A DNA stretch of 8,313 nucleotides from DATEVL01 sp035281845 (lineage in GTDB: Bacteria; Chloroflexota; Anaerolineae; Anaerolineales; E44-bin32), in the NCBI GenBank assembly GCA_035281845.1, contig DATEVL010000071.1, forward strand, positions 1 through 8,313, written 5' to 3'. The translations under genes were made by a program, and so were the position numbers. Below the pieces are notes generated by a model, which saw nothing but the letters and a program-made list of their open reading frames with translations, did not search any database and had not been told where the DNA came from. Shown piece by piece: positions 1 through 5,511 of the stretch (positions are counted from its first letter, which is position 1; each line of letters begins with the position of its first letter).

Positions 1-14
1 AGGCCTGAGCCTAC

Positions 15-173
15 CTAGGCCATTCCCAGCAGCCTTAAGACAACCAGGATGACCACGATGACGATCAGGATGTGGACCACGTTACCGGTGCGAGGGATGG
101 AGGGGACAAACCTCGGGCCGAAGAAGCCGAGGAGCCACAGGACGAGCAAGATGATGATGATCCAGGTAATCAT
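15..173 (-). CDS. Small two-helix membrane protein, lmo0937/DUF5670-like
   Basis: This 52-residue protein begins at the ATG at 173 and ends at TAG (15-17). A strong Shine-Dalgarno AGGGAG lies seven bases upstream of the ATG. It has two hydrophobic helices: residues 2-19, starting MITWIIIILLVLWLLGFFG, and residues 32-50, ending in an arginine and a double leucine. They are joined by a short polar loop (about 20-31) with PRF and PRTGN. This layout, with an N-terminal isoleucine/leucine run, a WLLGFF motif, a short loop and a second V/I-rich helix, matches the small lmo0937/DUF5670 membrane proteins found across many bacteria. Their function is unknown, although relatives are often linked to stress or envelope conditions. 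Lineage-level identification is from memory of the family pattern. The gene appears monocistronic, separated by 368 bases from the upstream operon. No convincing promoter could be assigned. Confidence 0.82.
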   Translation of the reverse strand: MITWIIIILLVLWLLGFFGPRFVPSIPRTGNVVHILIVIVVILVVLRLLGMA

Positions 174-309
174 GCGGTTTCTCCCTTTGAGCTACTTGCT
201 CGATTGGGTGATGGTGGATGACGGTTCAGGTGATGCCCGCCGATCGCGAGATACGGAACCGACTCGCCAAGATGCCTCTGCGGGGTATGAACTCATCCTA
301 ACCTAGAGG

Positions 310-338
310 CTCCCCGGCCACATCCATCGGCTGGGGAG
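310..338. repeat. GC-rich inverted repeat (10-bp stem)
   Basis: CTCCCCGGCC at 310-319 pairs with GGCTGGGGAG at 329-338, giving ten base pairs with one G-U wobble around a nine-base loop. On the plus strand it is followed by TGTTTGT, a weak U-rich tail, but no plus-strand gene ends here. On the minus strand, where the neighbouring genes lie, the downstream bases (CCTCTAGGTT) are not a U-tract. It could be a weak terminator of the operon, an RNA-processing structure or a regulatory site. The pairing is directly visible and the function is not. Confidence 0.5.
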
Positions 339-343
339 TGTTT

Positions 344-365
344 GTCTCCGCCGCTTGGGGGAGAC
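344..365. repeat. Short inverted repeat (6-bp stem)
   Basis: GTCTCC at 344-349 is perfectly complementary to GGAGAC at 360-365 across a ten-base G-rich loop. It lies only five bases from the 310-338 hairpin, so the two could stack in RNA. Six-base pairs occur often by chance in GC-rich DNA, so this is a weak call. Confidence 0.3.
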
Positions 366-400
366 TCCGGCGCCCCAGTGGACAGGTGAACGAGAGGGGG

Positions 401-488
401 TAAGGGTGAGTTCTCAAAGTCATAAGAGCTGCCAGCCACCTGACTGTGCGACCAGGGTCGACGCAGTGAGTGGCTAAGGGGTGAGTTC
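401..488. repeat. Direct repeat TAAGGG(G)TGAGTTC flanking a hairpin
   Basis: TAAGGGTGAGTTC at 401-413 recurs as TAAGGGGTGAGTTC at 475-488, differing by one inserted G, with 74 bases between start points. The interval holds a nested imperfect hairpin: AGCCAC (434-439) with GTGGCT (470-475), ACTG (443-446) with CAGT (464-467), and CGAC (449-452) with GTCG (457-460). Paired direct repeats upstream of a small gene could be binding sites for a regulator, or remnants flanking a short inserted element. There is no sign of a transposase or a tRNA. The repeat is plainly visible and its role is inferred. Confidence 0.45.
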
Positions 489-541
489 GGGAGCGCTTGT
501 TCCGAAGACTCTCAGGAGCTGAGGACCGAAGGCGGAAACCC

Positions 542-1795
542 CTAGGGTGCCCAGATCCTTGTTTCAGGGAAGATCGCCGACCAGGCGAACCAATAGGCCT
601 CGACCGAGACGAGACGCGTAAGCTGCTGGCCGTGCAGCGGGCCGGCGACGGCGCGGCCGGTCAGACTCCAGCTGGATCCTGTCTCTCGATCACGGATTTC
701 CCCCTCGGCCCATTCGAAGGTCAAGACCTGGCCGGCCAGATCTCGGCGATACGAGCCGCTCGAACCGACGTCCCGCGATTCGTCGACCCGGGCAGCATCC
801 GTCAGCGAGACCGCGCCTGCTCCCCAGAAGATGACCACGGGCTGGCCGTCCGCATCGTCGTTGACTACTCGCGCCGAGCTTAGCTCCCCAAATGGATACG
901 CCACCGCGCCGCTATCCAGGGGCAGCGCTGTGACGCGCGCCATCGGCCTCAAGCGGCCGTCCACTTCGCCCAGCACGAACGCGCGCAGCAGTCCGGGGAG
1001 ATCCCCCGAAATCTCCATGCCGGCATACGGCGAGGTGCCGTAATCGCGGACGGCGCCGGTCGCCCGCGACAAGACTCGTGCGCGGGGATACTCGGCGCGG
1101 AAATCCGACCAGGCAAGCACCTGAGAAGGCAGGGCTGCCAGGCTCGACCCGGTCAGCTCACCGATGATCCCTTCGCCGCTGAGTTGCTGCCACCACGACG
1201 CACTTGAACGATCGTAGAGGATGGAGTTGCCAAATCGCAAGTTGCCGGTCGTGCCAAAGACAAACGGCGTGCCGGACAGGCCTCGCCCCGCGAAGGCCCG
1301 CGCCGATCCGGACATCGGGGAATATGTGATTGCGACGGGAACCCCGTCGACGACGGTGTTCACGACTTCGTGCCAGAGAAGGATGGGGAGTGGGTATCCG
1401 AAAGCATCGTCTGAACCGACGAGGGCGAGGACCGGCCAGCCGTCCCCCATCCAGGCGGAAGCCGAATCCACCGACTCATAGGCCGGCGACTCGATCGGTG
1501 GGATTCCATCCCGCGGCTGGCCGCCGGGAACAATTTCGCCGATGTCGACACTGTGCTGGCAGAAATCCGTTTCCGACCAACCGGCCAGCGAAAACGCGAT
1601 CTCTTCCCCGCCAAACGGATCGGGGCACGAGAGCCCGCCGCTCCCCCGTCTGACCTGAGCCGTGGGCAACGGCGAGCCCGCCGGGCTATTCGTTGGCGCC
1701 GGCGACGGGCCAAGGGCGGTGGATGGCGCGCAGGCCGCCAGGAGCCACGCCAGGGCCAACGAGGGACCGAAAATAGACAACCCTGAGACCTTCAC
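542..1795 (-). CDS. DUF3179 domain-containing lipoprotein
   Basis: This is an exported lipoprotein of the DUF3179 family, whose biochemical role is unknown. From the GTG at 1795 it is 417 residues. Residues 1-21 are a signal peptide ending in the lipobox LAAC (lipidated Cys22), followed by a Pro/Ser/Thr-rich linker (23-48). The domain starts near residue 95 with GIPPIESPAYESV and continues with FGYPLPILLWHEVVN (about 132-146), PVAITYSPMSGSA (153-165), LYDRSSASWWQQLSGEGI (193-210), the ADFR-like WSDFRAEYP, DYGTSPYAG and the terminal WFAW-PETRIW block. All are family hallmarks in the usual order. The family's usual cysteine pair in the TYCPLC motif is Ser159/Ser162 here. C57 and C79 could form a disulfide. 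In-frame starts at 1849 (ATG) and 1855 (GTG) would overlap the GH99-like gene but add a long basic segment before the signal peptide. GTG 1795 has GAGG ten bases upstream. It is the last gene of the operon. Confidence 0.88.
   Translation of the reverse strand: MKVSGLSIFGPSLALAWLLAACAPSTALGPSPAPTNSPAGSPLPTAQVRRGSGGLSCPDPFGGEEIAFSLAGWSETDFCQHSVDIGEIVPGGQPRDGIPPIESPAYESVDSASAWMGDGWPVLALVGSDDAFGYPLPILLWHEVVNTVVDGVPVAITYSPMSGSARAFAGRGLSGTPFVFGTTGNLRFGNSILYDRSSASWWQQLSGEGIIGELTGSSLAALPSQVLAWSDFRAEYPRARVLSRATGAVRDYGTSPYAGMEISGDLPGLLRAFVLGEVDGRLRPMARVTALPLDSGAVAYPFGELSSARVVNDDADGQPVVIFWGAGAVSLTDAARVDESRDVGSSGSYRRDLAGQVLTFEWAEGEIRDRETGSSWSLTGRAVAGPLHGQQLTRLVSVEAYWFAWSAIFPETRIWAP
1773..1795 (-). promoter_or_regulatory. 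Start-site choice for the DUF3179 lipoprotein
   Basis: Three in-frame starts compete: GTG 1855, ATG 1849 and GTG 1795. The last places the lipobox cysteine at residue 22, a typical lipoprotein signal length, and has GAGG about ten bases upstream. The earlier starts add 18-20 hydrophilic, His/Arg-rich residues and overlap the preceding stop codon (1836-1838). I prefer 1795 on signal-peptide grounds. An overlapping start would fit the coupling pattern of the rest of the operon, so this stays open. Confidence 0.4.
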
Positions 1796-1835
1796 GCGCG
1801 CCGGACCTCGATGGGAGATCCTTGATTCATGATGG

Positions 1836-2945
1836 CTATTCCTTTCCATCCCCACGCCTGGCCGGCCATTGGACCCGCCTCAACGCCAGTATCGCCAGGC
1901 TGCCGATGATCAGAGACCCGAGAAGGAGAAACGGCGCCAGGCGGGCAACGCCGATGGAACTCACCGTCTCGGACGGCTGGTCCGAGTCGAACGCGGGGAC
2001 ATCGGGGGCCTGACCCCCGCGCAGCTCGGCCAGGACTTCAAGATACCGCGTTCCGTAGTTGCGGCTCGGCTCGACGTGCGAGTTCTCGCTGAACTCGTTC
2101 CAACTAATCAGTCCGATCGCGTCCGGGGCGGAGGCAAAAGCCGTTGCCATCTGCCTTCGCAGGGTCTCCCCGTCATTCCGTTCGACGACCCGCGAACCGC
2201 CGATGAGGCGAGCGTCGAACCCCGGTGCCGCCGGAGCGATCCACAGGCCTCCGTCGCGGTGGATCGTTTCGCCCATCGCCGTCAGCTTCTCTTGATAGCG
2301 GGGTGTGTCGAAGGGGTCGACGGACGACCAGTAGTAGGCGTTGCCATCCACCCAGCCGGCCAGTTGTTCGTAGTCTTCCACCTGCCGCTCCGAGGCGAGA
2401 AGCAGGATCTGCCCTTCGAGTTGCGAGGCTGCGAGAGCGACATCCTCGTCCGAGAACTCCCACGTTCCCGACCAGATGACGAGCGGCTTCCCGAACAACT
2501 GGAAGACCGGATGGTCGCCGAAGGTCTGCTCGAACCAAGTCAGGTCGGCGGCGACCCGCTCGACGGAGAGCGGATCGCGCTCGAAATCCAGCCCCTGATA
2601 GATGATGGCCAGCTGGAAGTCTTCCTCGGAGGCGATGGTGACCAGCGACTCCAGACGGGCGTTGAGGGCGTCGGTGCGCTTCCAACTCACGATGAAACCT
2701 TCGATCCCCGCATCCTTGGCCCAGCGCACATGCTGGCGCATGACCTCCGGGTCGCCGCTGGAGTAGCTTCCCAGGAGGGGCAGATCAGACTTGGCCCGAT
2801 CCCAGGACCCGGGATCAAACCAGATGTAGTAGTACGCCAGGAGCGGAATCGGCCCGTCTTGGCTGAAGGGCGCGCGCGGCGAGGCGCCCGCCAGAGACAC
2901 CGCTGCCAGCAGGGCCGCCGAAGTCAGGGCCAGGCGGTATCTCAT
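1836..2945 (-). CDS. GH99-like (endo-alpha-mannosidase type) hydrolase, membrane-anchored
   Basis: This 369-residue protein resembles glycoside hydrolase family 99 and related GH71-like catalytic domains, which cut alpha-mannosides inside glycan chains. Residues 1-22 form a signal peptide (basic MRYR, hydrophobic core, AGAS). The catalytic barrel begins with LAYYYIWFD (36-44), then HVRWAKDAGIEGFIVSW (72-88), LAIIYQGLDF (112-121), FGKPLVIW (151-158), GNAYYWSS (201-208), and GLISWNEFSENSHVEPS (278-294). The last matches the GH99 WNEWHEGTQIEP motif that carries two catalytic glutamates, here E284 and E287, with Ser in place of the His before the second Glu. A single hydrophobic helix (about 335-355) and a basic tail (RRVQWPARRGDGKE) follow, so the enzyme should face outward on the membrane. 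The ATG at 2945 overlaps the upstream TGA as ATGA, with GAGGAG eight bases before it. The longer frame back to 3191 only reads through the upstream gene. Exact substrate is unknown. Confidence 0.85.
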   Translation of the reverse strand: MRYRLALTSAALLAAVSLAGASPRAPFSQDGPIPLLAYYYIWFDPGSWDRAKSDLPLLGSYSSGDPEVMRQHVRWAKDAGIEGFIVSWKRTDALNARLESLVTIASEEDFQLAIIYQGLDFERDPLSVERVAADLTWFEQTFGDHPVFQLFGKPLVIWSGTWEFSDEDVALAASQLEGQILLLASERQVEDYEQLAGWVDGNAYYWSSVDPFDTPRYQEKLTAMGETIHRDGGLWIAPAAPGFDARLIGGSRVVERNDGETLRRQMATAFASAPDAIGLISWNEFSENSHVEPSRNYGTRYLEVLAELRGGQAPDVPAFDSDQPSETVSSIGVARLAPFLLLGSLIIGSLAILALRRVQWPARRGDGKE

Positions 2946-4144
2946 GCGGAAGGCTCCTCGTCCGGCGGTGCCGCCCGGGTTGCGGCCGGGGCAGTCTGGC
3001 CCGCCGACGGCCTCCTGGCCCAGGGCAGCAGGTGCGGCCTGCCGGAGAAGAGAAGACCCAGGAAAAGCCCCATGCCGCCTCCCAACACCGCGCCGATGTC
3101 GAGATAGGTAATGACCGGAGGTCGCACCAACTGGTCTCGAGAGAGGACCACGATGGTGGGCACGACAATCTGCGGACCGCTCACGACCCATACGCGGTAG
3201 GTGCCGCGTGCCAGGTCGGAAACCTCGGCCGTCCGATCTGCGTTCGTGCTCACTTCCAGGCGTCGGCCGTCGGGGAACTCGAGGACGACCTTTCCTGCTA
3301 CCGGTCCTCCGAAGAGCGCGTCATGCGGCTCGAATCGAGCCGCATACAAGAGAAGCGGCAGAGTCCATGAATCGGTCGCGTCTTCGGCCATGAGACGGAG
3401 TTGTCCTCGGTTGACCACGTTGCCGCCGTCGACCGCCACTCGCTGGACGGCGTAAACGACCGGAACGGACTCCAGTCCGGTGTCGCGCCGCAGGCTCCGC
3501 TCGGCGAGGATCCAATGTCGGCCTTCTCCCTCAAGGGTGAGGAACGTCCCGAGGCTGCTGCGCACAATCACACTCGAGACGCGACTGACGGGAATGGTTT
3601 CTCCGGCAAGGCCTCGAAACTCGAGTCGCACCTGGCGATGGAGGTTCATTCCCACGGCCAGTTGCACATTGGAGGTCAGTACGATCGCCCTCTCGGCCGT
3701 GAAGACATCATCCTCCCAGCGGCTGAACTCCGCCTTTTCTCGGCCTTCAGGGGATTGCCATGAGGCCACCTGAAGGTGATACAGGCCGGGCTCCGGACCA
3801 CGGAGTCGGGCAACACCCTGCTCGTCCGCAGTGAAGCTCCATTGCTCGGGCTCGGGGATCTCACCGGAGAAGCAGTATTCGGCGGCCGATCGGCCCGGGG
3901 GAAGGTAGAGTGAACAAGGTCGAAACAGCCGGAACTGAAGGCCGGGGAGGGCCGGGACACTGCGGATTTCAAGGGACGGTTCGGATTGGGCGACCGGCTG
4001 AGGGACGGCAAGATCTGACTCGATGAGACGGGAAGGCAAGGAACCTAGAGGGTCGGTGGCCATCGGTGGCGATGCTGAGCCCGGTCGGCCGTAGGGGACC
4101 AGCAGGGCGGCGAGCGAAAGCAGGGTCAGCCACCATGGTGCCAT
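2942..4144 (-). CDS. Secreted beta-rich protein with C-terminal membrane helix, unrecognised
   Basis: I do not recognise this 400-residue protein. Residues 1-24 look like a signal peptide (MAPWWLTLLSLAALLVPYG, then a small-residue region). The mature part has alternating hydrophobic and polar residues typical of beta-strands. One segment, KVVLEFPDGRRLEVSTNADR then AEVSDLARGTYRVWV (about 285-320), resembles a beta-sandwich repeat like those in carboxypeptidase-regulatory or Big-type domains; an earlier similar unit covers about 105-125 (GVARLRGPEPGLYHLQVASW). C77 and C91 could form a disulfide. A glycine-rich hydrophobic helix at about 347-367 and a basic tail (RRPSAG..., then a Pro/Ala/Glu-rich end) anchor it with the bulk outside the cell. 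The ATG at 4144 shares its A with the upstream TGA and has AGGAGG ten bases before it. It sits between two hydrolase genes with the same topology, so it may bind their substrate or scaffold them. This role is inference. Confidence 0.8.
   Translation of the reverse strand: MAPWWLTLLSLAALLVPYGRPGSASPPMATDPLGSLPSRLIESDLAVPQPVAQSEPSLEIRSVPALPGLQFRLFRPCSLYLPPGRSAAEYCFSGEIPEPEQWSFTADEQGVARLRGPEPGLYHLQVASWQSPEGREKAEFSRWEDDVFTAERAIVLTSNVQLAVGMNLHRQVRLEFRGLAGETIPVSRVSSVIVRSSLGTFLTLEGEGRHWILAERSLRRDTGLESVPVVYAVQRVAVDGGNVVNRGQLRLMAEDATDSWTLPLLLYAARFEPHDALFGGPVAGKVVLEFPDGRRLEVSTNADRTAEVSDLARGTYRVWVVSGPQIVVPTIVVLSRDQLVRPPVITYLDIGAVLGGGMGLFLGLLFSGRPHLLPWARRPSAGQTAPAATRAAPPDEEPSA
2946..2961 (-). promoter_or_regulatory. 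Shine-Dalgarno for the GH99-like gene
   Basis: GAGGAG lies eight bases before the ATG at 2945, inside the last codons of the upstream gene, which ends in ATGA overlap. This decides the start at 2945 against the longer frame to 3191. Confidence 0.7.
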
Positions 4145-5511
4145 CAGCGGCTGTCCTCCTTCCCTGCGGCCGCGGTTCCTGTGCCGGAGCGACTGCGCCA
4201 GCGAGCGGGGACCAGGCGGCGACCCCGGATGAGCGCAGCCACGGTAAGAGTCAGCGCGGCGATGTACGCGAACGAGTTGAAAGCCGGGTCGATGCCCCGC
4301 GCCTCATTGGCTCCGCGCCGCTGGGTCGACACGAGATGCGGGGCCCGCGGGGCCTGGTCGAAATCCAGGCCGCTGGCGATGCTGTTGGCGAGCGCGTCGC
4401 GCGGCGTCAACGGCTCCAGGCCCCAGTTGTCTTCGATGAACCGGAGGATGGAAGTGTACTCGAGCGTCGTGTGGTCGACGGATCCCCGCCGGGCGTAGGG
4501 GCTCACAAGCAGCGCCGGTACGCGAAATCCGTATCCCTCGTCGTCGACCTGAGGCGGCGCGACGTGGTCGTACCAGCCGCCCCAGTCGTCGTAGGTGAGC
4601 AGGAAGGCGGATTCCTCCCAGGCGTCGCTCTGCATCAACGCCTGGATCATCCCCCGGACGGCCCGCTGGCCGGCCAGGAGGCCTCCCGGAGGGTGCTCGC
4701 TCGAGCCGATGAACTTGACATACGAGACAGCCGGCAAGTTGCCCGCCCGGAGATCCTCGAAATACTCGTCCAAATCGGCGATTCTCGAATAGAGGTCGGG
4801 ATCGTCGAGGTAGCGTTGGATGCTGAGAAGAGGGACCCATTCCACTTGGGCCGGCCGCGGCCGGCCGTCAACCAGGTCCCGGTAGTCGAGCCCGGGTTCG
4901 TAGTTGTCGATGTAAAACTTCCAGGAAATGCCGGCCTCCTGCAGCCGATCGAAGATGGTGGGGAAATCGCCCATCCCTTCCGGCGTCGGCTTGTCTCTGC
5001 CACTCCCCGGGCCGCCGGTGACCCAGAATACGTGGTTGAGAAAACTCCCCGCACCGGCCGAGCTGAAGAATCGATCGAACAGGACGTGTTCTTCGGCCAG
5101 GTTCCAGTAGTACGCCATCTCCTGGTCGTCGTAGTAACCCATGGCCAGCTGCCCGTCCTGATTCCTCTCGTTCAGGGCGTAGACAAATCCGTCCATGGCC
5201 CCGTCGTTGTACTGCAGCTCGAACGTCCGGCGGCTGTGATCGAGATCCTGAATGGGGAGGTCCCGGATCGCGAAGGGCTGGACGCACTCGGTGTTGAGGG
5301 GGTCGTGTGGGTCAACCGGCATGCAAGTCCCCGGCGGAATTCCATCTGCCCCGGGAAACGTTCCGAAGTAGTTGTCGAATGTGTGGTTTTCCTGCATCAC
5401 AACGATGAGATGGCGGATCGGCGTGGCAGGGGCGACCTGCCCGGAAGGCGTCGCCGGCAGGAAGAGCAGGATGGGCAGCGCTGCCAGCCGCAACGTCCGC
5501 AGGGCTCTCAT
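4144..5511 (-). CDS. Phosphoesterase family protein (phospholipase C / acid phosphatase type), membrane-anchored
   Basis: This 455-residue protein belongs to the phosphoesterase family (Pfam PF04185) that includes bacterial phospholipases C and AcpA-type acid phosphatases, which hydrolyse phosphomonoesters or phosphodiesters. Residues 1-25 are a signal peptide. HLIVVMQENHTFDNYFGTFPG (34-54) carries the metal-binding Glu41-Asn42 pair. GAGSFLNHVFWVTGG (153-167) contains Ser156 in the SFxNH setting of the family nucleophile. SEHPPGG (271-277) and LLTYDDWGGWYDHVAPP (304-320), with Asp308-Asp309 and His316, complete the active site, and FRVPALLVSPYARRGSVDHT (329-348) follows. A C-terminal helix (about 411-428) and an Arg-rich tail (RGRRLVPARWRSRSG) anchor it, so it would act outside the cell. 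The ATG at 5511 overlaps the upstream stop as ATGA with GAGG seven bases before it. The frame extends to 5955, but that part is the antisense-like shadow of the glycosyltransferase gene. Lipid versus nucleotide or glycan phosphate substrate cannot be told. Confidence 0.93.
   Translation of the reverse strand: MRALRTLRLAALPILLFLPATPSGQVAPATPIRHLIVVMQENHTFDNYFGTFPGADGIPPGTCMPVDPHDPLNTECVQPFAIRDLPIQDLDHSRRTFELQYNDGAMDGFVYALNERNQDGQLAMGYYDDQEMAYYWNLAEEHVLFDRFFSSAGAGSFLNHVFWVTGGPGSGRDKPTPEGMGDFPTIFDRLQEAGISWKFYIDNYEPGLDYRDLVDGRPRPAQVEWVPLLSIQRYLDDPDLYSRIADLDEYFEDLRAGNLPAVSYVKFIGSSEHPPGGLLAGQRAVRGMIQALMQSDAWEESAFLLTYDDWGGWYDHVAPPQVDDEGYGFRVPALLVSPYARRGSVDHTTLEYTSILRFIEDNWGLEPLTPRDALANSIASGLDFDQAPRAPHLVSTQRRGANEARGIDPAFNSFAYIAALTLTVAALIRGRRLVPARWRSRSGTGTAAAGKEDSR
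4145..4162 (-). promoter_or_regulatory. Shine-Dalgarno for the unrecognised beta-rich protein
   Basis: GGAAGGAGG, a near-perfect Shine-Dalgarno, sits about ten bases before the ATG at 4144, within the end of the phosphoesterase gene (tail codons for GKEDSR). It supports 4144 as the start and internal translation initiation within the operon. Confidence 0.7.

Larger units (their letters stand above)
174..541. other. Non-coding intergenic region with repeats
   Basis: This 368-base gap lies between the end of the DUF3179 gene and the start of the small membrane protein gene. I see no convincing coding frame: the plus-strand frame running through 49-306 is antisense to the small gene and has no family-like features. 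The region holds a GC-rich inverted repeat (310-338), a second short one (344-365), a nested imperfect hairpin (434-475) and a 13-14 base direct repeat (401-413 and 475-488). It should contain the promoter of the small gene and the end of the operon transcript, but no clear -35/-10 pair or hairpin with a U-tract reading leftward was found. Confidence 0.6.

Noticed and set aside
49..306. Plus-strand open frame of 85 codons
   Set aside because: It is antisense to the small membrane protein gene, rich in Met/Arg/Thr with no family-like pattern, and lacks a good Shine-Dalgarno.
400..490. Possible tRNA in the intergenic region
   Set aside because: The nested stems do not give a cloverleaf with acceptor, anticodon and T-arm consensus (no GTTCRA-like loop).
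509..524. Hairpin CTCAG-GAG-CTGAG just after the operon as a terminator
   Set aside because: Only five base pairs with a three-base loop and no U-tract on the minus strand.
1869..3107. 412-codon plus-strand open frame antisense to the GH99-like gene
   Set aside because: Long antisense frames are expected in GC-rich DNA; the protein is Arg/Gly/Pro-rich and low-complexity, while the minus frame carries clear GH99 motifs.
2946..3191. N-terminal extension of the GH99-like frame to 3191
   Set aside because: It overlaps the end of the upstream gene and would bury the signal peptide that starts at 2945.
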